In this document: positions 12,409 through 19,119 of the stretch, in pieces | Position numbering within the stretch: position 1 is the stretch's first letter | How the letters are laid out: every line of letters starts with the position of its first letter | Assembly (NCBI GenBank): GCA_002293275.1 | Contig: DBCX01000036.1 | Coordinates: 31,148 to 50,266, forward strand | Direction of reading: 5' to 3' | Source: Cyanobacteria bacterium UBA947 | GTDB taxonomy: Bacteria > Cyanobacteriota > Vampirovibrionia > Gastranaerophilales > Gastranaerophilaceae | Length of the DNA: 19,119 nt | Position numbers and translations under genes: made by a program | Notes under the pieces: model-generated | Told to the model about the DNA's origin: nothing | Database searches by the model: none | The model's input: the letters and a program-made list of their open reading frames with translations, nothing else

Positions 12409-14170
12409 TTATTCCTTCCGCTATTGCCTTTGCTGTCGTATTTTTGCGCCCGTCGCCCGCAAGCTGCCCGCGCTCAATATCGTTTGAGATAAACCCGATT
12501 TCAACCAGCACCGCCGGCATCGTAGTATGATTTATAACATAAAATTGCGATTTAAACAATCCGCGGTCGTTTGTTTTGACGTCACTGATGAGTTTGTCAT
12601 GCAGGGTTTGTGCCAAATCAAGGCTGTCGGGCCGCCAATGGTGCGTCTCAATCCCGTTGATTTCGGGCTTTACGCTGGAGTTCACGTGGATACTGATAAA
12701 AATATCCGGTGCCATTTTTTCGGCGAACGCAACACGGTCTTCAAGCGAAACATAGCAGTCGTCATCGCGCGTCATATGCACCAGATATCCCTGTTTTGCA
12801 AGAATATCGCGCAATTTTTTGGCCACGGTAAGATTGATGTCTTTTTCAAGCAGGTTGTCTTTCAGTGCGCCGCAATCTGTCCCGCCGTGCCCCGGGTCAA
12901 GCACAACGGTCTTTCCGGCGCCGGCACCTTTTGCTTTTTCAACCTTCTTTGGTTCAACAATCCTGACCTGAAGCGTTTTGCTGTCCGCACCCAAAAATGT
13001 GCTCACAACTGTGTCGGCCTCAAGAGGGATGCTGATTTTTGAGCCCGATACCGTCCCTTTTGCAAAAACAGTGTCCGCAAAATTAGTCTTGAATGTCTGC
13101 TCGTTCAGGTTGTTCACGTTGTAAAGGTGCAGTGTGAGCTTGTTGTACGCGCGTTCAACCCCGTGGATTAACGGTTCTGAAAACGTCAACCGCATCGTGC
13201 TGGTCAAATCTTTTTTCTCTTTTTTGTATGAAGTGATGCTGCTTGGAGCCGCGGCAAGGTTGGAGCTGCTTACTTTTTTAAAGTTGGCCAGCAGCAGCGA
13301 CTGGTTGTCCGCGGAGAAAATCGGGATAAAATCCGTCAGGCTCTGGGTTTGGATAACGATGCGCGCCTTGTTGACGGAAAACTGCCCGATTTTTACGGAA
13401 TCCTTGTCCGTCATTTTGTACTCGGTGTTTCGGATTTCGTCGTTGACATAGGTGTTTGGCAGGTCAAAAACTATCCGGCTCGGCTCGGTCAAAATCATCG
13501 GTTTTTCAATCATCAGTGACCCAAACCCGTTAATCAGCACGGCATCGCGCCGCGCGCTGACACTGTGCAGGTAATACCCCGTGTTAAAATGCACGGGCTT
13601 TATATCCTCGCCCTGTGTGACTTTTGTGTACTCGTAAAAATCACCAGCCGATGTGCGCTCGTCGCGGTAAACATTTCGCAGGTAGTCGCTGCCGGAAAAC
13701 GTATCGGGTTTGAGCTTGACGACAATCGTGTTTTGAACCCGCAGAACCTTGATATTATTCGTGTTGAATCCGTCGTCAACGTTTAGCACCACGCGCACGA
13801 TAGCGGCCGGGCTTGTTTCAAACTGGCTTATCCTGATTTGCTGCACCGGACCTTTTTCAAACTTCCAATCCAGCCGTGGGAATGTCAGGATTGCGCCCGT
13901 TATGTCAAAATATGCGCGCTTGGGGTTGTCCATCGTAACCAGCTTAAAATCAGTCATAACAGGCGCATCCGTGTCCTGTGCGGACAGCACAATCATCGCG
14001 TTTGATGTGTCAAAGTTGGCGTTTGTGATTTTAAACGGCGCAGGCGCGTTAGCCGGCGCGGCAGGCACTACAGAGGCAGGCTCGGCCGCAGGAATCTCAA
14101 CAGGGTCCAGCGCCCAAACCTGCAAAAATAAGCTCAATGCCGCTATTAATAATAAAAACAACTTGCGCAT
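12386..14170 (-). CDS. N-acetylmuramoyl-L-alanine amidase with AMIN domain(s)
   Basis: This periplasmic zinc amidase cleaves the bond between MurNAc and L-Ala, typically at division septa. From the ATG at 14170 it has 594 residues. A signal peptide covers about residues 1-20 (MRKLFLLLIAALSLFLQVWA), followed by an Ala/Pro linker. About 40-150 and further strand-rich parts to about 390 look like AMIN-type domains that bind peptidoglycan or target the septum. The Amidase_3 domain is at about 415-590, with zinc ligands in VLDPGHGG, LLEKDIN and ISIHVNS, and the catalytic Glu in LVEIGFISN. An ATG at 14197 would add nine residues, but a TACAAT -10 lies between it and 14170, so the inner start is preferred. 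AMIN plus Amidase_3 is common in Cyanobacteria and Proteobacteria. Confidence 0.93.
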   Translation of the reverse strand: MRKLFLLLIAALSLFLQVWALDPVEIPAAEPASVVPAAPANAPAPFKITNANFDTSNAMIVLSAQDTDAPVMTDFKLVTMDNPKRAYFDITGAILTFPRLDWKFEKGPVQQIRISQFETSPAAIVRVVLNVDDGFNTNNIKVLRVQNTIVVKLKPDTFSGSDYLRNVYRDERTSAGDFYEYTKVTQGEDIKPVHFNTGYYLHSVSARRDAVLINGFGSLMIEKPMILTEPSRIVFDLPNTYVNDEIRNTEYKMTDKDSVKIGQFSVNKARIVIQTQSLTDFIPIFSADNQSLLLANFKKVSSSNLAAAPSSITSYKKEKKDLTSTMRLTFSEPLIHGVERAYNKLTLHLYNVNNLNEQTFKTNFADTVFAKGTVSGSKISIPLEADTVVSTFLGADSKTLQVRIVEPKKVEKAKGAGAGKTVVLDPGHGGTDCGALKDNLLEKDINLTVAKKLRDILAKQGYLVHMTRDDDCYVSLEDRVAFAEKMAPDIFISIHVNSSVKPEINGIETHHWRPDSLDLAQTLHDKLISDVKTNDRGLFKSQFYVINHTTMPAVLVEIGFISNDIERGQLAGDGRKNTTAKAIAEGINAYFKQK

Positions 14171-14176
14171 ACGGAT

Positions 14177-14182
14177 ATTGTA
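14177..14182 (-). promoter_or_regulatory. -10 of the amidase-murI operon
   Basis: TACAAT on the minus strand ends six bases before the ATG at 14170. This predicts a leaderless mRNA and excludes the upstream ATG at 14197. Confidence 0.5.
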
Positions 14183-14219
14183 TAGTATTTTTAACATTTT
14201 GGCTAAATTGTAACAAACG

Positions 14220-14228
14220 TGTTATTAT
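14220..14228 (+). promoter_or_regulatory. Extended -10 of the 110-aa/radical SAM/RNase operon
   Basis: TGTTATTAT (TGn plus TATTAT) ends six bases before the ATG at 14235. TTGGCT at 14199-14204 is a possible -35 with an 18-base spacer. It is divergent to the amidase promoter. Confidence 0.55.
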
Positions 14229-14234
14229 GGTTGC

Positions 14235-14567
14235 ATGACTGACGGGATTAAGAAAAAGGTTATAGATATTTTCTCAAAGCGCGGCAAATCAAACGATGAG
14301 CAGGTTAAGTTCTACGCCGGGTTTAATTATGTCCGGCTGGACAAAGATGCCAACGGCAACAAGTTTAACGCGCCGCATCTTTTGAACTACGCCGAAAAGT
14401 ACCACTATCTTGTGCACGTTATGCGCAGCGTCGGCGGCGAAACAGTTTTGTACAACTACGATGTTCCAAGCAGCGACCTGTTTAAGTTTCTGCGCTCGTT
14501 TGAGGACAAAAATCTGGATGGCACAATTATTGAGATTAATAGGTACCTGCCCGGGGAGCTGATTTAG
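14235..14567 (+). CDS. Small conserved-looking protein, unknown function (110 aa)
   Basis: I do not recognise it. It is soluble, with a basic N-terminus (MTDGIKKKVIDIFSKRGKS), then a mixed domain with FYAGFNYVRLDKDANGNKF, HLLNYAEKYHYLVHVM and FLRSFEDKNLDGTIIEINRYLP. No Cys, so no metal site. Its stop overlaps the GTG start of the radical SAM gene (TAGTG), so translation is coupled. It heads the operon with radical SAM and RNase E/G. Coupling suggests a partner or regulator of the radical SAM enzyme, but nothing in the sequence proves this. Confidence 0.8.
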   Translation: MTDGIKKKVIDIFSKRGKSNDEQVKFYAGFNYVRLDKDANGNKFNAPHLLNYAEKYHYLVHVMRSVGGETVLYNYDVPSSDLFKFLRSFEDKNLDGTIIEINRYLPGELI

Positions 14568-17020
14568 TGATTTGCAGCGAATTGTTTGAATGCGCCAGAC
14601 CCTACCAATACATCGGCGGGGAGTTTTTGAGCGCGGACAAGGATTTTGAGGGGGCAAATGTAAGGGTTGCCCTTGCCTTCCCCGACAAGTACGAAATCGG
14701 CATAAGCAATCTCGGGCTGCGCGTGCTTTATGACAGGATTAATTCGGTTGAACGATTTATGGCCGACAGAGTGTATGCGCCCGAACCCGATTTTGCGCAG
14801 ATGTTTGCCCGCGGCAAGCGGCTTTACGCGCTTGAGAGCAAGCGGCCGTTGAAGGATTTTGATGCAATCGGGTTTTCGCTCCAATATGAAATGGCGTACC
14901 CAACAGTCTTGAAGATGTTTGATATGGCAGGTATTCCCCACCGAAACGACGAGCGCGCAGAAGACGACCCGATAATCCTTGCCGGCGGCCCGTGCGCTTT
15001 TAACCCGCTGCCGATGTCGGATTTTATTGATGTTTTTTTAATCGGCGACGGCGAGGACAGCATCGTTGAGGTCTGCAAAATTCTGGAAAAAACAAAGAAT
15101 CTGCCGCGGCGTGAGCGTATCGCTGCGCTGTCGTCAAACGGGCGCTGGGGAAAAGCAGTTGGCGGGAAGGTTACAAAACGCGTTGCGCAGCTGACTTATG
15201 ACACCGCGCCCAAATCCTACCCGATACCGTTTAGTGCAGGGGTTCACGACAGGGCGGTTGTGGAAATCCGGCGCGGCTGCGGCAGGATGTGCCGGTTTTG
15301 CCAGCCCGGTCACGTGACGCTGCCCGTGCGCGAAAGACCTGCCGAAGACATAATCAAAATCGCAAAAGAACTTGTCCAAAATACAGGCTATGACGAGTAT
15401 TCGCTGCTATCGCTCTCATCAAACGACTACTCAAATATAAAAGAGGTCATCAAAGAATTAGGTGCGGAGTTTGATGCAAAAAGGGTTTCCGTGTCGCTGC
15501 CGAGCCAGCGGATTGACGGGTTTGACCCCGAGTTGGCGCAGCTTGTCCAGCAGGTGCGCAAATCCACAATGACACTCGCACCCGAGGCCGGATCGCAGCG
15601 GCTGCGCGATTTAATCAAAAAAAATATATCCGAGGAGCAGATTTTGCACGCAATCGGCTCCCTCTACGCCGGCGGCTGGACAAAGGCGAAACTCTATTTT
15701 ATCTGCGGGCTGCCGACAGAAACCCTTGCCGATATGGACGAAATGGCGCAGCTGCTGGTAAAAATAAAACAGCGCGCGCCAAAAATGCAGCTTACCTGCA
15801 GCCTGTCTATTTTTGTACCCAAACCGTTCACACCGTTCCAATGGTACGGTCAAACGGATTTGGACAAGGTTATGGAGCACATCCACTACCTCAAATCCAA
15901 AACTCCAAAAGGGGTGAAAATCAACTACCACGACAAATTCACCTCGCGTTTGGAGGCTGTTTTGACGCGCGGCGACGAGTCGCTTTGCGCGTACGTTGAG
16001 GCGCTTTACAAAAAAGGCTGCTATCTTGACGCATGGGGTGAGTATTTTTCGCCGCAGCTCTGGCATGACACAGCCGCCGGGCTTGGCATTGATTTGGACG
16101 CGCTGGCGCAAAAGCGTTACCCGTTTGAGCTTCCGTGGGATTTTGTTGATGTCGGGGTTGATAAAAAATGGCTTTGGCGGGAGTTTCAAAACACGCACAC
16201 CGCCCCCGTGTGCCAGACAGGCTGCGTCAATTGCGGGGTTTGTAAGAATCCGGGTGTAAAAAAAATCACGGCGGATTCATATAACGGAAAATTGAAAACG
16301 GAAAACGAGAAGTTACCGCAAGAAAATTCCGCTCATAAATACCGGCTCAAAGTCAAAAAACAAGGTGCCATGCGCTACCTGTCCCACCTTGACTGGCAAA
16401 ATACTTTTATGAAATCCGTTGCGCGCGCCGCTCTGCCCGTCGCGTTCTCACAAGGATTCAACCCGACGATGAAGATTTCGCTCGGGATTGCGCTGCCGCT
16501 TTTTATGCAAAGCGAATGCGAACTGGTTGATATTGAGCTTACGCGCGAAGTTGACAAAATAAAACTCGATTTGCCAATCGTGAGTGTTGAAAAAATTCCG
16601 GTTAACGCGCCCGCAATTGACCAAACCGTAGCCTGGGCCGAGTACAAAATAACGCTTGTGCCGCAGAATGAAGGACCCCATTTACCCCCCCTTTACAATT
16701 TTAAAGATTTGATATACAATACAGAAAAGGTTCTAAATCTTGATGAAATTATAATTGAGAAAAAGAACAAAAAAGGTTTATTCAAAAAAACAGATGTGAA
16801 ACCGTCAATTAAATCGTATGAGTTTAAGGATGAGAGTCTGTTCATAGTGTTAAAGGCCGGCCAGGGCGGGACAGATAGTGAAAACCCCGGCGGGTGTCGC
16901 GACAAAAGCGGCGATTTGCCTGCTTTGCGTGCGGATGTTCTGATGAACGTAATCGCACCGGACGTGATTTTTGACATTACACGCACACGTTTTTTTGATA
17001 GTCAGATGAAAGGAATTTAA
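14567..17020 (+). CDS. Radical SAM protein (TIGR03960-like) fused to a DUF2344/TIGR03936 domain
   Basis: An 817-residue cytoplasmic iron-sulfur enzyme of unknown reaction. Residues about 30-190 look like the B12-binding-type N-terminal domain (KYEIGISNLGLRVLYDRIN, GFSLQYEMAYPTVLKMFDMAGIP, ILAGGPCAFNP). The radical SAM domain follows, with the cluster motif C238xxxC242xxC245 in RRGCGRMCRFCQPG. A second Cys group C549, C553, C556, C559 (CQTGCVNCGVC) may hold another cluster. From about residue 590 the DUF2344 domain starts (YRLKVKKQGAMRYLSHLDWQ, AFSQGFNPTMKISLGIALPL). Fusion of the two parts and a following RNase E/G gene are familiar in many bacteria, hinting at RNA or ribosome work. GTG start with GGGGAG eight bases upstream, inside the preceding gene. 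Confidence 0.9.
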   Translation: MICSELFECARPYQYIGGEFLSADKDFEGANVRVALAFPDKYEIGISNLGLRVLYDRINSVERFMADRVYAPEPDFAQMFARGKRLYALESKRPLKDFDAIGFSLQYEMAYPTVLKMFDMAGIPHRNDERAEDDPIILAGGPCAFNPLPMSDFIDVFLIGDGEDSIVEVCKILEKTKNLPRRERIAALSSNGRWGKAVGGKVTKRVAQLTYDTAPKSYPIPFSAGVHDRAVVEIRRGCGRMCRFCQPGHVTLPVRERPAEDIIKIAKELVQNTGYDEYSLLSLSSNDYSNIKEVIKELGAEFDAKRVSVSLPSQRIDGFDPELAQLVQQVRKSTMTLAPEAGSQRLRDLIKKNISEEQILHAIGSLYAGGWTKAKLYFICGLPTETLADMDEMAQLLVKIKQRAPKMQLTCSLSIFVPKPFTPFQWYGQTDLDKVMEHIHYLKSKTPKGVKINYHDKFTSRLEAVLTRGDESLCAYVEALYKKGCYLDAWGEYFSPQLWHDTAAGLGIDLDALAQKRYPFELPWDFVDVGVDKKWLWREFQNTHTAPVCQTGCVNCGVCKNPGVKKITADSYNGKLKTENEKLPQENSAHKYRLKVKKQGAMRYLSHLDWQNTFMKSVARAALPVAFSQGFNPTMKISLGIALPLFMQSECELVDIELTREVDKIKLDLPIVSVEKIPVNAPAIDQTVAWAEYKITLVPQNEGPHLPPLYNFKDLIYNTEKVLNLDEIIIEKKNKKGLFKKTDVKPSIKSYEFKDESLFIVLKAGQGGTDSENPGGCRDKSGDLPALRADVLMNVIAPDVIFDITRTRFFDSQMKGI

Positions 17021-17023
17021 TAA

Positions 17024-18703
17024 ATGAGACGAAACAATTTTAACAGAAGGAACCACCGGCCTTCGCAGAGTTCTTGCGGCGCAGTGACGGCCGATGCGCC
17101 GGATAGAAAAATTATTATAGCAGAACGTGACAACATCGCGGTTGTGCTTGAAAACGGCAAGGTGTCAGACTTTTTTATCCACAAAAGCGACGTGCTCCTC
17201 GGCGATGTTTACATCGCGACGGTAGATAACATTCTGCCAAGTATTGACGCGGCATTCGTTGATGTCGGTACCGGCAAAATGGGGTTCTTGCACGCGCAAG
17301 ATATCACCGGCAAAGGCGAGCTGAAAAAGAAGGTTTCGCCAAAACAAAAGCTTATTGTGCAGGTGACAAAAGAGCCAACCGGTCACAAAGGGCCACGGGT
17401 TACGACAGAAATCAGTCTGCCCGGCCGATTTATCGTGCTTATGCCGCACGAAACAGGCGTCAATGTCAGTAAAAAAATTGAAAATAACAAAGAGCGCGCA
17501 CGATTGAAATCGGTCGTAAACCTCCTAAAACCCGTCGGGGTCGGGGTTATCATCCGCACGGAAGCCGACGGCGTCAGCGAGGCCGACCTTCAAGAGGATT
17601 TGGAAATCCTTCTTGAAAAATGGAACAACATAATCACCACGGCCGAAACGCTTACCCCGCCGAATCTTTTGTACCGCGATCAGGATTTGTTATATCGCGT
17701 AATCCGTGAGGCCTGCACCGAAAATACAAAAGAAATCCTTGTGGATACAGCGTTTGCCTTCCAGCGTGTGCAAAATATTTTGCAAAACTGGCACATGAGT
17801 AAAAATATTAATGTTGAACTTTACAAAGGCAAAGAGCCGATTTTGATTGCAAAAGGCGTCCACAAAGAAATCAAGGCCGCCCTGCAAACAAAGGTTCCGA
17901 TGCCTTCCGGCGGCTATCTTTATATCCAGCAAACCGAGGCGCTGACCGTGATTGACGTCAACAGCGGCAAGTTCACCAGCTCGTCCACGCAGGATGAAAC
18001 GATTTTGAAAACAAACAAAGAGGCCATCCACGAAATCGCACGCCAATTGCGGCTTCGCAATATCGGCGGCATGATTATTATTGACTTTATTGATATGATA
18101 TCGCGCTCTGATAAACTGGCGATTATGGAAGAGCTTGAAATCGCGCTTGAACCGGACAAATCCAAACCGCAGGTCGGCCAGCTGTCAGACCTCGGGCTTG
18201 TTGAGCTGACACGCCACAGGCAAGGGCAGAGCCTGTCCGAAATCTTTACGAAAAAATGCCCGCACTGTCAGGGGTCAGGGTATTCTATCGCCGAGTTTAA
18301 TTTCACAAAACCGTCCGATGAAACAAAACCTGAAAAAACCGAGTCAAAATCAGGCAGAAAACGTGGCGGCAGAAAAACAAAACCGGAACAAAAAGAAAAT
18401 GACTTGCAGCAGGAAAATACCGAGCAGCAAGAAACCGCCGAACAACAAGAAAAACCGGCGCAAAAACCAAGACCTTCACGCAGAGGAAGGTCAGCCAAGT
18501 CGGTTGAAACGGCGGCTGCCGAAACAGCTGCACCGGTTGAAACAGTGGAAACGCCGGCCGATGTTGAAGCACCGGTAAAAGCCGTTGAGCCTGAAACTAC
18601 CGATGCGCAGACCGAAACCAAAAAAGAAGCACCAAAAAAAAGCCGCAGACCAAACCGCGGCGCCGGCAAAAATAAAGCAAAAACAACAGGAAAGGATGAA
18701 TAA
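17024..18703 (+). CDS. Ribonuclease E/G family endoribonuclease
   Basis: An endoribonuclease for mRNA decay and rRNA maturation. It has 559 residues: a 425-residue catalytic core plus a tail. The S1-like RNA-binding part is at about 45-125 (GDVYIATVDNILPSIDAAFVDVG). The DNase-I-like catalytic part holds D311 (VIDVNSGKF) and D354 (IIIDFIDM), the two magnesium ligands. The zinc link is C412xxC415 (KKCPHCQGSGY). Residues about 426-559 are disordered and rich in Lys, Glu, Gln, Ala and Pro with RRGRSAK and KSRRPNRG basic patches, as in degradosome-scaffold tails. The short core fits RNase G or cyanobacterial RNase E, so I leave the symbol open. AAAGGAA lies just before the ATG, three bases after the radical SAM stop. 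Confidence 0.93.
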   Translation: MRRNNFNRRNHRPSQSSCGAVTADAPDRKIIIAERDNIAVVLENGKVSDFFIHKSDVLLGDVYIATVDNILPSIDAAFVDVGTGKMGFLHAQDITGKGELKKKVSPKQKLIVQVTKEPTGHKGPRVTTEISLPGRFIVLMPHETGVNVSKKIENNKERARLKSVVNLLKPVGVGVIIRTEADGVSEADLQEDLEILLEKWNNIITTAETLTPPNLLYRDQDLLYRVIREACTENTKEILVDTAFAFQRVQNILQNWHMSKNINVELYKGKEPILIAKGVHKEIKAALQTKVPMPSGGYLYIQQTEALTVIDVNSGKFTSSSTQDETILKTNKEAIHEIARQLRLRNIGGMIIIDFIDMISRSDKLAIMEELEIALEPDKSKPQVGQLSDLGLVELTRHRQGQSLSEIFTKKCPHCQGSGYSIAEFNFTKPSDETKPEKTESKSGRKRGGRKTKPEQKENDLQQENTEQQETAEQQEKPAQKPRPSRRGRSAKSVETAAAETAAPVETVETPADVEAPVKAVEPETTDAQTETKKEAPKKSRRPNRGAGKNKAKTTGKDE

Positions 18704-18705
18704 TT

Positions 18706-19119
18706 ATGGCAAACATTTTAACTCATTTGAAAAACGCGGCGACGGACATTAAGGCGGGCGATTTTGCCGGTCTGATGAACAAAGCAAGTATCCGGGCGCA
18801 CCATTTGTGGGACATTTTTCAAGCGCAATGGCAGGCAGAACCTGTTCGTACCGCAATCATTGCAGTATCAGGCGCGCTGGCAATCCTGTTTGCGATTATG
18901 CTTGTATTCAGCTTGTGCTGCGGCAAAAAAGCTGCACGTCAGGAATTTGTGCCGGCAAACGATGCACCGCCGGTTAATCCTGCGCCCCTAAACGATGTTG
19001 CACCGGCTGCACCGGCAAGTGCTGCACCAACAAACCCAACGCCTGCAAGCGCGCCAGCGCCGAATGCCGTGCCGCCTGCTGCTCCACCTGCGGGACCTGC
19101 TTATACGGGGCCGGCCGCA
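18706..19119 (+). CDS. Single-pass membrane protein with Pro/Ala-rich tail (partial)
   Basis: The frame is open to the window end, with 138 residues visible. Residues 1-48 are soluble (MANILTHLKNAATDIKAGDF...), residues about 49-74 form one membrane helix (VRTAIIAVSGALAILFAIMLVFSLCCG), and after KKAAR comes a low-complexity Pro/Ala/Asn tail. The positive KK after the helix points to the tail being cytoplasmic, but the tail composition is like periplasmic spacers, so topology is unsure. The ATG is two bases after the RNase stop with AGGAAAGGA upstream, so it belongs to the same operon. I cannot name it; the missing C-terminus could carry the functional domain. Confidence 0.7.
   Translation, partial: MANILTHLKNAATDIKAGDFAGLMNKASIRAHHLWDIFQAQWQAEPVRTAIIAVSGALAILFAIMLVFSLCCGKKAARQEFVPANDAPPVNPAPLNDVAPAAPASAAPTNPTPASAPAPNAVPPAAPPAGPAYTGPAA

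Noticed and set aside
12527..13042. 171-codon plus-strand frame
   Set aside because: Antisense to the Amidase_3 region of the amidase, no recognisable motif and no start signal.

Overview
The window reads as chromosome of a Gram-negative, flagellated bacterium with cyanobacterial affinity. The evidence for an outer membrane is two consecutive steps of KDO synthesis (kdsD, kdsC), and that for flagella is a fliJ-fliK-hook/rod gene set. The DUF3326 protein and the AMIN-domain amidase fit Cyanobacteria and their non-photosynthetic relatives. My best inference is a Melainabacteria/Vampirovibrionia genome (Gastranaerophilales-like). This rests on family recognition only, with no marker gene in the window to settle it.

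Layout. 1-2515 (minus): a tightly packed operon kdsD-kdsC-queD-uppP, with uppP cut by the window edge. It covers LPS core sugar, queuosine precursor and lipid-carrier recycling. 2574-3479 (plus): divergent metA, predicted to use acetyl-CoA. 3536-4342: a secreted protein with a repeated short motif. 4496-6844: flagellar genes fliJ, fliK and a short hook/rod protein, overlapping one another. 6891-9694: an AT-rich accessory stretch. It holds two tiny membrane proteins, a divergent XRE/LuxR-type regulator pair sharing an operator-like palindrome, and a convergent restriction-modification pair bracketed by long inverted repeats. 9717-11630: DUF3326 protein and an unknown protein. 11641-14170 (minus): ami-murI, peptidoglycan genes. 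14235-19119 (plus): a small unknown protein, a fused B12-binding-like/radical SAM/DUF2344 protein, RNase E/G and a Pro/Ala-rich single-pass membrane protein that runs off the end.

Two things stand out. First, most operon-leading genes have a -10 box (often extended TGn-TAnnnT) ending six or seven bases before the start codon, with no Shine-Dalgarno sequence. Internal operon genes instead have Shine-Dalgarno sequences and overlapping stops and starts. This predicts leaderless transcripts at operon heads and corrects several start sites. Second, the R-M cassette (about 7937-9694) is enclosed by 39-bp arms matching at 33 positions. The arms lie at nearly equal distance from the two outer start codons, and no transposase is present. 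This suggests either a non-autonomous mobile unit or a symmetric regulatory element.

No tRNA, rRNA, CRISPR array, insertion sequence with transposase or strong rho-independent terminator was seen. No gene-free stretch exceeds 300 bases.
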